Position numbers and translations under genes: made by a program. Source: Iamia sp035575815 (GTDB taxonomy: Bacteria; Actinomycetota; Acidimicrobiia; Acidimicrobiales; Iamiaceae). From it: a stretch of DNA of 64,000 nt. Below, in pieces: positions 16,286-24,666 of the stretch. The DNA lies in the NCBI RefSeq assembly GCF_035575815.1, contig NZ_DATLXO010000102.1, positions 1 through 64,000 of the forward strand, in the 5' to 3' direction. The notes beneath the pieces were generated by a model. That model was not told the DNA's origin and did no database searches. It was given only the letters and a program-made list of their open reading frames with translations. Every line of letters begins with the position of its first letter. Positions within the stretch are counted from its first letter, which is position 1.

Positions 16286-18616
16286 TCAGCCGGCCGCGTA
16301 GGTCACGGTGACCCGCCGGTTCCGCGCCTGCCCGTCGGGGTTGGCGCGGCCGTCGACCTCGTTGTCGGCCACCGGCTCGGACTCGCCCCGGCCCAGGGCG
16401 TCGAGCTCGACCGCCGAGCCGAGGATCGCGGCAAGCACGTCGGCCACGGCGCGGGCCCGCTGCTCCGACAGCGTCTGGTTGGCGGCGTCGTCGCCCACGC
16501 TGTCGGTGTGGCCGACCACCTCGATCGTGCCGCTCACCTCACCGGCGAGGCGCTCGGCCACTTGGCGCAGGCGGGTGGTGGCCTCAGGCGTCAGCTCGGC
16601 GGACCCGAAGGCGAAGAGCACGTCGGTGTCGAGGCTCAGGTCGACCTCGTCGCCGGAGCGGACCTCGGTCTGCAGGTCGTCGGCCACGCCGACCGAACCG
16701 ACCAGCGTGTCGCCCTCGGGGGCGTCGGCGGCACGGGGGAGGTCCAGGTACCAGGGCTCGGCGTCGTCGGTCACCCGCACCGGGCCGCTGCCGAACCATC
16801 CTTCGAGATCGGCGGTGACCTGCTCCACGTCATCGGGCAGGGTCGGGAACCGCAGCTCGTAGACGAGGCCCTCGCCGGTGCCGAGCGACCGCGTCCACTC
16901 GGTCGAGACGCAGGGGCTGAGGGGCTCGAAGCGCCGGTCGGAGTCGGGGTCCGACAGGCTCACGTCGCAGATGTCGGTGGGCGGTTCGTAGGCGTCGGGG
17001 GCGGTGTCGTTGACCCGCCGGAGCCGGACGAGCGTGCCGGCGTCACCGGGCAGGCGGCCCACGTCGAGCACGTCGACGCGCAGCCGACCGTCGGAGTCAT
17101 CGGGCATCGAGGCCGCCACCGCCGCGTCTTGCGGTGCGACCTCGGGGCCCTCGATCACTGGCACATCGTCAGCGCGGCCGAAGCCGGGGATGTCGACGGT
17201 GACCGAGGTCGATCCCTCGGCCACCGGCGGGAAGGCCACGTGGACCGTGCGCGACTGGCCGTCCTGCACCGACGACGAGCTCGACGAGCCCAGGGTGTCG
17301 TTCCCGGCGCCCAGCAGCACGCCCAGGCGCTGCTCGCGGGCGGGGTCGATCAGGGCGACCTCGTCGAGGTCGTAGCCCGGGCCCGAGGGCCAGGTGCCGT
17401 CGCCGCCCTGGTTGGACAGGTCGGTGTAGAGCACCGAGCGCTCGTCGCTGATGCGCACCACGGCGCGAGGGGCGAACGACCACGCCGGCTGGGCCTCGGA
17501 GGTGAGCGGCGGGCGGGCGTCGGGGAGCTCGATCATGGGACCGGTCTCATCGGTCGCCACGTCATCGGGCTCACCGAGGGCCACGGCCGGGTCACGCTCG
17601 GTGCGCCGGGCGCCGTCGAGCGCGACCGTGCTCGGGTCGTCGAGGCCGTCGGTCGGGAGGTCGGCCTCAGGGACGGCGCCGGTGCGGACCTCCACCGGGA
17701 GGGTGCGGCGGGTGCCCGGGATGGTGACCAGGATGCGGGAGGGTCGGTCGGCCAGGTCGGCCACCAGCACGTGGCGGCGCGCGCTCTCCCCGGCGGCCAC
17801 GGGGTCCTCCGGTGCGGGCTCGCGCACCGGGTCGCCCTCGGCTCGACGGGTGGCGCCGGACCGCAGGGTGGCGGGGTCGACGATGGTCACCCCGTCGAGG
17901 TCGACCAGCTGGCTGGTGGACAGCTCGTCCCCGGTGCCGTTCACGTCATCGATGCGCACGAGGATGCCCTCGGGCGTGCGCCAGGCGCCCCCGACGACCA
18001 CCTCGTGGTCCGGGTCCTCCTCGACCGCGGTGGTGACCGACGGTGCGGTCGCGAACCCGGCGACGGTCTCGACCGGCACGCCGTCGGCGGGCCGCCACCG
18101 CGGCAGAGCCACGCGGGCCTCCTCCGTCTCGGCCGCGACCGAGGCGAACGTGGCGTGCAGGGTGGCGGTGGCGCCGGGCTCGATCGTCCGGTCACCCGAC
18201 GCCAAGCACCCACCGCCCGACGCGCACACCGGCTGGTGCCGCACCCCGGAGTCGGTGAGCAGGTCGGCGTCGGCCAGGCGGTCGGTACCGAAGAGAGCGC
18301 TGGTGCTGACGGACCGGCTGCCCTCGTTGATCACGTCGATCAGCAGGGTGGTCGTGCCGTCGGGCTCGCGGACGAGCGGCCGGACGCCGATCTCGACGTC
18401 CGGGTTCGCCGGCGAGGTGGTCGTCACCGCCGCCGGCGAGTCGGGCCAGGCGTCGAGTCGCTCGGCCGGCGCGGTCGTGGGAGTGCCACCCCCATCGGAG
18501 CTGCTCAGGGCGCCGGTGCACCCGGAGCCGACGACGGCGGCGGCCACGAGAACGGCCAGGGCGCCCCGGCGGCGGCGCGGCGCACGGCGAGGGGTGGGGA
18601 TGAGGTAGGTGTCCAT
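16286..18616 (-). CDS. Large OmpA-like lipoprotein
   Basis: 776 residues. The N-terminus MDTYLIPTPRRAPRRRRG leads to a hydrophobic segment and lipobox VGSGC, so it is probably lipid-anchored outside the membrane. A long region of beta-rich repeats with no recognised domain follows. The last ~110 residues are an OmpA-like peptidoglycan-binding domain: FAFGSAELTPEATTRL, EVVGHTDSVGDDAANQTLSE, RNRRVTVTY. The ATG at 18616 starts the signal peptide; longer frames would lose it. It follows the kinase and FHA genes on the same strand, which suggests a cell-surface signalling group. Confidence 0.82.
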   Translation of the reverse strand: MDTYLIPTPRRAPRRRRGALAVLVAAAVVGSGCTGALSSSDGGGTPTTAPAERLDAWPDSPAAVTTTSPANPDVEIGVRPLVREPDGTTTLLIDVINEGSRSVSTSALFGTDRLADADLLTDSGVRHQPVCASGGGCLASGDRTIEPGATATLHATFASVAAETEEARVALPRWRPADGVPVETVAGFATAPSVTTAVEEDPDHEVVVGGAWRTPEGILVRIDDVNGTGDELSTSQLVDLDGVTIVDPATLRSGATRRAEGDPVREPAPEDPVAAGESARRHVLVADLADRPSRILVTIPGTRRTLPVEVRTGAVPEADLPTDGLDDPSTVALDGARRTERDPAVALGEPDDVATDETGPMIELPDARPPLTSEAQPAWSFAPRAVVRISDERSVLYTDLSNQGGDGTWPSGPGYDLDEVALIDPAREQRLGVLLGAGNDTLGSSSSSSVQDGQSRTVHVAFPPVAEGSTSVTVDIPGFGRADDVPVIEGPEVAPQDAAVAASMPDDSDGRLRVDVLDVGRLPGDAGTLVRLRRVNDTAPDAYEPPTDICDVSLSDPDSDRRFEPLSPCVSTEWTRSLGTGEGLVYELRFPTLPDDVEQVTADLEGWFGSGPVRVTDDAEPWYLDLPRAADAPEGDTLVGSVGVADDLQTEVRSGDEVDLSLDTDVLFAFGSAELTPEATTRLRQVAERLAGEVSGTIEVVGHTDSVGDDAANQTLSEQRARAVADVLAAILGSAVELDALGRGESEPVADNEVDGRANPDGQARNRRVTVTYAAG

Positions 18617-18765
18617 GGGCTTCAGAGGACCATGTCGGCCGGCCGCCCCGCCATGGGGGGCGACCCCCACGCCCATCCTCTCCACCGCACGAGGGCCTCC
18701 ACGTTCTGGCCGCCTTGATCGGGCTGACGAGCGCACGAGGGTGGCGGTTTCGAGTCTTTGCTCGC

Positions 18766-20157
18766 TCACGCGACCCCGAACAGCACGACGGTGACCACGG
18801 CGACGATGATGATGGCGCCCACGAGGGCGGCGAGCACTGCGGAGCGCCCGACGCGCGCCTCGGCGCGTGGGCGCGCCGCCGCGCCCACCACGACGAGGAG
18901 GACGACGGTGAGCACCGCGTAGGCGGCCCGCCGGGCTCCGAGCCCGCCGGGGGCCGCGGCGGCGACCAGCGATGCCACCTCGGCGAGAAGTCCGCCCACG
19001 GCGCCGCCGACCAACAGCGCCACCAGCAGCACCCGGCGCGCCATCGGCGCCCGGGGTGCGACGCCGTGAGGCGCAGGGTCCGGCACCGGGCGACTCTCAG
19101 CAGCGAACCCGACGCCCTCGGCGGGGGCGAACGAGGAGGGCGCGATCCGTCCGGGCGGCGGCGAAGCGGGGACCGTCGGACCGACGACGGCGGCGGCCGG
19201 GACCGTCGGCGCGTCGACGGCCGTCGGCGCGTTGCTGACCGACACTGCGGTTGGCGACGGCGCGATGGTCGAGGGTGATGCCACCGGCATCGTCGCTCCT
19301 GCCACCTCGGCGAGGGTCCGCAGCTCGGCGGCGAGCTCGGCGGCGCTGGCGCGGATGTGGGGGTCCGGGCTCAGGCAGCGTCGATCGATGAGGTCGGCGA
19401 GAGCCCGGTTCAGCGCCGGTGCCGGGCGCCGGTCGTCGCGGAGCACCGCCGCGTGGCGCACCGCCGCATCGTCGCCCACGAAGGGGTGCTGGCCGCTGGC
19501 GACGACCCACAGGGTGGTGCCGAGGGCCCAGATGTCGGCCGAGCGGTGAACGCGACCCTCGGCCGACGGCGACGCGACCTCCGGCGGTCGGTAGTCGAGG
19601 GTCGCCCCCATGGGCCGGGCGTAGGACCCTTGGAGGGTGGCGCTGACCCCGAAGTCGCCCAGCTTCCAGACCTCCTCCGCGCGCAGGGCGTTCTCCGGCT
19701 TCACGTCGCCGTGGAGGTGGCCCCCGTCGTGCAGGGCGGCCAGGCCCAGGGCCAGCTGGGATCCGATGGCGGCGACCTCTCCGGCCGGCAGCGGGCCCCG
19801 CTGGGCGACCTCCGAGCCGAGGTCGGTGTCGGCCCGTTCGAGCACGAACACGACGCAGCCGGCGAGAGGTCCGTCGTCGATGTCGAAGGCGTCCTCCCCG
19901 GCGATCAGGTGGGGGTGGCGGACCCCGCGGAGGAGGCCGAACTCAGTGACCAGGGCGCTGCGCGCCGCCGAGGAGAGGATCGGGTCGAACACCTTGAGCG
20001 CGCACGGCGGCTCGTCATTCCGCCACGAATCGCGAGTGGCCTCGAACACCTGGCCGAACGCGCCCCGCGCGATGAAGCGCGTGACCTTCCACTCGCGCAC
20101 CCGGGCCCCGGGGCCGAGACGGTCGACCGGGCTGGCGCCCGGTGGGAGCTCGGTCAC
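18766..20157 (-). CDS. Ser/Thr protein kinase with C-terminal membrane segments
   Basis: 463 residues. The kinase domain (about 20-275) has a divergent glycine loop IARGAFGQVFEAT and ALKVFD lysine. The catalytic loop is HGDVKPEN (the usual Arg before Asp is Gly), followed by GDFGVS and RSADIWALGTTLW. An Ala/Pro/Thr-rich linker leads to about three transmembrane helices (about 370-463), so the membrane part is at the C-terminus rather than mid-protein as in PknB. It overlaps the FHA gene by four bases (GTGA). A signalling role with the FHA protein is likely. Active or pseudokinase state is uncertain, but Lys, Asp and DFG are present. Confidence 0.85.
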   Translation of the reverse strand: MTELPPGASPVDRLGPGARVREWKVTRFIARGAFGQVFEATRDSWRNDEPPCALKVFDPILSSAARSALVTEFGLLRGVRHPHLIAGEDAFDIDDGPLAGCVVFVLERADTDLGSEVAQRGPLPAGEVAAIGSQLALGLAALHDGGHLHGDVKPENALRAEEVWKLGDFGVSATLQGSYARPMGATLDYRPPEVASPSAEGRVHRSADIWALGTTLWVVASGQHPFVGDDAAVRHAAVLRDDRRPAPALNRALADLIDRRCLSPDPHIRASAAELAAELRTLAEVAGATMPVASPSTIAPSPTAVSVSNAPTAVDAPTVPAAAVVGPTVPASPPPGRIAPSSFAPAEGVGFAAESRPVPDPAPHGVAPRAPMARRVLLVALLVGGAVGGLLAEVASLVAAAAPGGLGARRAAYAVLTVVLLVVVGAAARPRAEARVGRSAVLAALVGAIIIVAVVTVVLFGVA

Positions 20158-20993
20158 GGGTTCACCACCCCGGCGCCGGCATCGTCGACCGAGGGGCCCG
20201 ATCCGGCGGCCGTCGGGTCGAGGAGGGTCAGGTCGGCGACGGTCACGGTGCCGGTGCGCAGGGCCAGGTCGACCAGGCGCCGCGACGCGTCGCGGACCTC
20301 GAGCCCCGCGGCCGAGACGCCGTCGGGGTTGTCACCGCCGATGGCGACCCGGCTGCGGACGTGGGCGAGGCGGCGCTCGACGGCCTTGATCGACACGCGG
20401 TCGGGTTCGTCGGGCAGTCGGCTGAGGGCGCGGGCGACCTGGGCGACGGTGGCCACCTCGACCGACGACGGGTCGCGCAGGCGCGGCTCGCACAGGGCCA
20501 CCAGGGCCCGGAAGTACCCGGCGGCACGATCGAGCCCGAGGCCGCCGACGGTGTCGCCGGCCACCGGCGGTGCCGCCGCCCTGGCGTCGTGGGCGAGGGC
20601 GGGACAGGCCACGGTGAAGCCCACGACCTCGGTGCCGGTGGCGACCTCCACCCGCACCTGGGGCCACGGCACCCGCAGCCGGCGACCGGGGGCGATGTCG
20701 GTGCGGTCGGGCCCGTCGGTGCGGGCCAGGCGCACGTGCAGCCAGCGCCCCAGGTTCACCAGCAGCCAGCCGTCCTCGGTGGCTTCCACCGCCCCCGCCA
20801 CAGCGTGCAGGCGGGGGCTGTCCGACAGCCCGATGTGAGCGGCCCCGCCCTCTCCGGCCGCCTCGTCCGCGCCGTCGGCCGCCTCGTCCGCGCCGTCGGC
20901 CGCACCGGCGCGCCCGAAGGTCAGGCGCTCGCCGGGCCGGAGGCGGACCTCGTCCGCGCCGTGGTGGTGGATGGTGGTGATCGCGTCGGTCAT
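20154..20993 (-). CDS. FHA-like domain protein
   Basis: 279 residues. The N-terminal part (about 15-115) resembles an FHA fold: LTFGRAG ... IGLSDSPRLHAVAGAVEATE ... WLLVNLG, with the S/H phosphothreonine-pocket residues recognisable. The C-terminal part (about 165-240) carries SIKAVERRLAHVRSRVAIGG and may be a helix-turn-helix-like effector. The gene is coupled to the kinase behind it. FHA modules bind phosphothreonine, so it is a plausible kinase target. The FHA assignment is moderate. Confidence 0.6.
   Translation of the reverse strand: MTDAITTIHHHGADEVRLRPGERLTFGRAGAADGADEAADGADEAAGEGGAAHIGLSDSPRLHAVAGAVEATEDGWLLVNLGRWLHVRLARTDGPDRTDIAPGRRLRVPWPQVRVEVATGTEVVGFTVACPALAHDARAAAPPVAGDTVGGLGLDRAAGYFRALVALCEPRLRDPSSVEVATVAQVARALSRLPDEPDRVSIKAVERRLAHVRSRVAIGGDNPDGVSAAGLEVRDASRRLVDLALRTGTVTVADLTLLDPTAAGSGPSVDDAGAGVVNP
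20857..20903. repeat. 21-bp in-frame tandem repeat inside the FHA gene
   Basis: Two identical 21-base units GCCGCCTCGTCCGCGCCGTC(G), plus a third partial one, encode a repeated ADGADEA peptide in a linker. Confidence 0.8.
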
Positions 20994-21115
20994 CGTCGCC
21001 CTGGTGCCCGCCGGGGTCGGCACGTGGTGCCAACGCTACCGGGGCGCCACCCGCCCCCGGCCACCGCCCTCGCCGACCCGGGCGGGGCTGACAACCCTCG
21101 CCAGCTCCGGCGCGA

Positions 21116-21367
21116 TCACCGCCACGTCGCGTCGCTGCCATCCGCGATGCTCATGACGAGCTCGCATGCCGCGTCGTTGGTCGCCTCCAGCCGGTACCCG
21201 TTGACCGCGGAGAAGACAGCCACGCACGCCAGTCCGAGCCGCTTGTTCCCGTCGACCAGGGCGTGGTTCTGCACCAGCGAGTGCAGGAGGGCGGCCGCCT
21301 TCTCGTGGATCGTCGGGTACGCGTCGCAGCCGTTGACCGATGCCTGAAGGTCCCGTCGGGCCCCGGG
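21116..21367 (-). pseudogene. doc: Truncated Doc (Fic-fold) toxin remnant
   Basis: Reading minus from 21367 to a TGA at 21116-21118 gives DAYPTIHEKAAALLHSLVQN, then HALVDGNKRLG, the Fic/Doc motif, then ACVAVFSAVNGYRLEAT. Doc proteins phosphorylate EF-Tu and are usually about 120-130 residues. Here about the first 40 residues are missing and the frame has no start codon. It begins exactly after the TAG of the thiamine-diphosphate enzyme and in the same frame. No Phd antitoxin gene is present. The conserved core says the loss is fairly recent. Confidence 0.8.
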
Positions 21368-22924
21368 CTACAGGGTCGGGGGCAACATGGCCTCGACGAG
21401 GGCGGGACCGGGGACGGCGAGGGCCCGGGCCAGCGCGGCGGCGAAGCCCTCGGCGTCGGTGGCTCGTTCGGCGGGGACGCCCATCCCCTGGGCCAGGGCG
21501 CAGAAGTCCATGGTGGGGTTCGAGAGGTCGAGCATCGACAGCGCCGCGGGGCCAGGGTCGGTGGCCCCGACGCGGGCGAGCTCCAGGTTGAGGATGGCGT
21601 AGGACTGGTTGTTCAAGATGATGGTCGTGACGTCGAGGCCCTCGCGGGCCTGGGTCCACAGGGCCTGGATCGTGTACATCGCCGAGCCGTCGGCCTCGAG
21701 GTTGACCACCTTGCGGCCGGGTGCGGCGACGGCGGCACCGGTGGCCAGCGGCATGCCCAGGCCGATGGCGCCGCCGGTGAGGGTCAGCCAGTCGTGGGCC
21801 GGGCAGCCGGCGGTGGCGCCGGCCACGAACAGTCCGGCGGTGTTGCCCTCATCGGCGACGACGGCCCCCTCGGGCAGCAGGTGGCCGAGGGCCTCGGCCA
21901 TGGTCTGGGCGTTCAGGGCGCCGGTGGGGGCGTCGGGGCGCGGCCCCGGCGCCCGGGTGACCTCCGTCGGTGCACCCAGCTCGGCGGCCATGGCCTCGAG
22001 GGCGGCCACGGGGTCGACGGCGCCTTCGGCGAGCACGTGCACCTCGCACCCCTCAGGCACCAGCTCGCTGGCCTTCCCGGGGTACGCGAAGAACGACACT
22101 GGTTCCTTGGCGTCGACCAGGACGATGTGCCGGAGCCCGGCGAGCTGCATCTCGGCGAACTCGGCCAGGTACGCCAGGCGTTCGACCGGGGGCACCCCCG
22201 CACCGCGCTGCAGGCGGGAGGGGAACGTCTCGCACAGCAGCTTGGCGCCACTGGCCTCGGCGACCCGTGCCGCGGCGACCAGACCGGCCTCGCCGGCGAC
22301 GACCCGTCCGCCCACGAATACCAGGGCCGGCTCACCACTGCGGAGGGCCGCGACGGCGGCGGCCACGCGGTCGCCGTCGGGGGCGGCGGCGGCCGGGGCC
22401 GCGGGAAGCTCGGCGGGGCCTCGCGCCTCGGACCACGACACGTCCGCGGGGAGGATCAGCGTCGCGATCTGCCCGGGCGGGCCCACCGCGGCGCGCACCG
22501 CCTCGGCCGCGTCCTGGGCCAGGTCATCGCTCGAGCCCGACGTGCGCACCCACCCCGACACTGCGCCGGCGACAGCCTCGATGTCGCTCTCGAGGGGGGC
22601 ATCGAGCCGCTTGTGGGGCAGTGCGTGGTCGCCGACGACGTTGAGCACCGGCGTGTGGGCCCGGCGGGCGTTGTGGAGGTTCGCCCACCCGTTGGCCAGG
22701 CCCGGCCCGAGGTGCAACAAGGTGGCCGCCGGCTTGCCGGCGATCCGGGCGTAGCCGTCGGCTGCCCCGGTCACGACCCCCTCGAACAGCCCGAGCACGC
22801 CGCGCATCTCGGGCACGTCGTCGAGGGCGGCGACGAAGTGCATCTCCGAGGTGCCAGGGTTGGTGAAGCACACATCGACGCCACCGGCGACGAGCGTGCG
22901 GATGAGCGCCTGTGCGCCGTTCAC
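21368..22924 (-). CDS. Thiamine-diphosphate-dependent enzyme (acetolactate synthase / decarboxylase-like)
   Basis: 518 residues with the three-domain ThDP fold. The N-terminal pyrimidine-binding part includes CFTNPGTSEMHFVAALDD and the catalytic glutamate in GLFEGVVTGAADGYARIAG. The C-terminal diphosphate motif is EADGSAMYTIQALWTQ ... TIILNNQSY. Reactions in this group are decarboxylation or carboligation of 2-oxo acids. The GTG at 22924 is preceded by no ribosome site; instead it overlaps the stop of an upstream mini-ORF (GTGA). The family usually begins MNGA-, which fits. It lies 31 bases plus a duplicated leader behind the GlcD gene, so a 2-hydroxyacid to 2-oxoacid pathway is plausible. 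Confidence 0.88.
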   Translation of the reverse strand: MNGAQALIRTLVAGGVDVCFTNPGTSEMHFVAALDDVPEMRGVLGLFEGVVTGAADGYARIAGKPAATLLHLGPGLANGWANLHNARRAHTPVLNVVGDHALPHKRLDAPLESDIEAVAGAVSGWVRTSGSSDDLAQDAAEAVRAAVGPPGQIATLILPADVSWSEARGPAELPAAPAAAAPDGDRVAAAVAALRSGEPALVFVGGRVVAGEAGLVAAARVAEASGAKLLCETFPSRLQRGAGVPPVERLAYLAEFAEMQLAGLRHIVLVDAKEPVSFFAYPGKASELVPEGCEVHVLAEGAVDPVAALEAMAAELGAPTEVTRAPGPRPDAPTGALNAQTMAEALGHLLPEGAVVADEGNTAGLFVAGATAGCPAHDWLTLTGGAIGLGMPLATGAAVAAPGRKVVNLEADGSAMYTIQALWTQAREGLDVTTIILNNQSYAILNLELARVGATDPGPAALSMLDLSNPTMDFCALAQGMGVPAERATDAEGFAAALARALAVPGPALVEAMLPPTL

Positions 22925-23070
22925 GGCGCACAGGGGAGCAGATCGGCGGAGCCGATGCCCCCAGGGTGGCGGGTGGGGTCGGTGGACGTGCCGTTCACGG
23001 CGCACACCGAAGCGGGTCGGCGGGGCCGATGCCCCCAGGGTGGCGGGTGGGGTCGGCGGATGTGCCGTTC
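22916..23070. repeat. 74-bp tandem duplication of the ThDP-enzyme start region
   Basis: The segment starting GCCGTTCACGGCGCAC is found at 22916 and 22990, and its first part again at 23064, giving an exact 74-base period with few mismatches. Each unit carries a start-codon context on the minus strand. Confidence 0.9.
22921..22998 (-). CDS. Coupled mini-ORF 2 (25 codons) before the ThDP enzyme
   Basis: GTG at 22998 opens VNGTSTDPTRHPGGIG and ends at TGA 22921-22923, which overlaps the GTG of the enzyme by the GTGA arrangement. There is no Shine-Dalgarno of its own. It may be translated by coupling from mini-ORF 1. It may also be an untranslated slippage product. Confidence 0.4.
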   Translation of the reverse strand: MNGTSTDPTRHPGGIGSADLLPCAP

Positions 23071-23072
23071 AT
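22995..23072 (-). CDS. Coupled mini-ORF 1 (25 codons) before the ThDP enzyme
   Basis: ATG at 23072 with GGAG six bases upstream opens MNGTSADPTRHPGGIG and stops at 22995-22997, overlapping the GTG of mini-ORF 2. It carries the only good ribosome site of the three starts. The MNG beginning is the same as in the enzyme, so this probably marks the ancestral start. Confidence 0.45.
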   Translation of the reverse strand: MNGTSADPTRHPGGIGPADPLRCAP

Positions 23073-23103
23073 GGGTGTCTCCGAGGGAAGGGGAGCGCGA
23101 GGG

Positions 23104-24495
23104 TCAGTCGAGCAGGGTGCCGGGGTTGAGGATCCCGTGGGGGTCGAACGCGGCCTTGATGCGGCGCATGACCGCGACGTTGACGGGGTCGGTGAGCTCG
23201 AGGAACAGGTGCTGCTTCTCGGTGCCGATGCCGTGCTCGCCCGAGATGGCACCGCCGAGGGCGAGACCGGCTGCGACGACGTCGCGCAGCACGCCCCGCC
23301 GGAGGTTGGCGTCGGCCTGGAACACCGAGAGGTGCACGTTGCCGTCACCGGCGTGGCCGCAACCGGCGATCCACGAACCGCTGGCGCCGGCGATCTCGCT
23401 CACCCGGGCCAGGTACTCAGGGATGGAGGCCCGGGGGACCACGACGTCGACGATGTCGTCCGCGCCGTTGGCCTTGGCCACCCAGAACGCCTTCTCCCGG
23501 GCGTCGATCAGCCCGGCCCCCGCCGCCGGTGGCAGCACGTAGACGTCGAGGGCCCCCGCCGCGCCCATCATCTCGGCGACGAGGGCGGTGTCCTCCTCGA
23601 CCCGCTCGGCGGTGCGGCCCTCGACCACGACCACGAGGTACGCCAGCGCGCTGTCCTTGATCTGCTGGGGGATGCCGAGGTCGAGCCCGACGTACGCGGT
23701 GGCGGCCGCCATGGTGATGAGGTCGATGTACTCGAGGATCATGGGGCCGACGCCGCTGCGGACGACCGCGGGCACGACCGTGGTGACCTGGTCGAGGGTC
23801 GCGAACGGGGCCAGCACCGTGGCCGAGTGGGCCAGACGGGGGTGGAGCTTCAGGGTCGCCTCGGTCACCAGGGCGAGGGTGCCCTCGGATCCGATCAGCA
23901 GCTGGGTGAGGTCGTAGCCCGAGGTGGCCTTCACGACCTTGCCCCCGGTGCGCATGACCTCACCCGACGGCAGCACCGCCTCGAGGCCGAGCACGTGGTG
24001 GCGGGTGACGCCGTACCTCACCGCCCGCATGCCGCCGGCGTTGGTCGCCACGTTCCCGCCCACGCTGGCGCTGAGCTCACCGGGGAACACCGGGTAGACG
24101 AGGCCGTGGGCGGCGACCGCCTCGTCGAGCTGGGCCAGCGTCACGCCGGGCTGCACGACCGCCATGTGGTTCTCGGTGTCGATCTCGACGATGGCCGCCA
24201 TGCGGTCGAAGGCCACGACGATGCCGCCCTCGATGGGCACCGCGGCGCCCGAGAGCCCGGTGCCCGAGCCCCGCGCCGTGACCGGCACCCGGGCCTCATC
24301 GGCGGCCCGCAGCACCGCCGCGACCTCGGCCGTGGTCGCGGGGCGGACCACGGCGAGGGGCGTGACGGACGTGGCGGTGAGGGCCTCGTCGTGGGTGTCG
24401 TCGGCGGCGATCCCCGCGCCGGTGGTGACGTGGGCGTCACCCACCGCCGCGACCAGCGCGTCGATCAGGTCGGGGCGGACGGTGGTATCGGCCAT
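23104..24495 (-). CDS. glcD: FAD-linked 2-hydroxyacid oxidase (GlcD / D-lactate dehydrogenase type)
   Basis: 463 residues. The PP-type FAD-binding part has VPVTARGSGTGLSGAAVP (about residues 75-92) and FPGELSASVGGNVATNAGG. The C-terminal FAD-oxidase domain ends AGCGHAGDGNVHLSV, GAISGEHGIGTEKQ and AFDPHGILNPGTLLD. It oxidises glycolate or D-lactate-like acids with FAD. The ATG at 24495 follows AGGGGGA. The gene directly precedes the ThDP-enzyme leader on the same strand. GlcE/GlcF partners are absent, which favours a single-subunit D-lactate-type enzyme. Confidence 0.9.
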   Translation of the reverse strand: MADTTVRPDLIDALVAAVGDAHVTTGAGIAADDTHDEALTATSVTPLAVVRPATTAEVAAVLRAADEARVPVTARGSGTGLSGAAVPIEGGIVVAFDRMAAIVEIDTENHMAVVQPGVTLAQLDEAVAAHGLVYPVFPGELSASVGGNVATNAGGMRAVRYGVTRHHVLGLEAVLPSGEVMRTGGKVVKATSGYDLTQLLIGSEGTLALVTEATLKLHPRLAHSATVLAPFATLDQVTTVVPAVVRSGVGPMILEYIDLITMAAATAYVGLDLGIPQQIKDSALAYLVVVVEGRTAERVEEDTALVAEMMGAAGALDVYVLPPAAGAGLIDAREKAFWVAKANGADDIVDVVVPRASIPEYLARVSEIAGASGSWIAGCGHAGDGNVHLSVFQADANLRRGVLRDVVAAGLALGGAISGEHGIGTEKQHLFLELTDPVNVAVMRRIKAAFDPHGILNPGTLLD

Positions 24496-24666
24496 GGCGC
24501 AGTCCCCCTGGACTCGGCGTGGTGGCGGCGGGACCCGATCATGGCACGCTCGTTCGGTGCCCGGTCCGGAGGCCAAGCCGGGGTCGTCGGACGATGCGTC
24601 GGGGTGTCGCCCCCGGCGCGACTCTCCACCGCCCGAACCGGTGCCAGCGAGCACGGGCGAGAGGGG

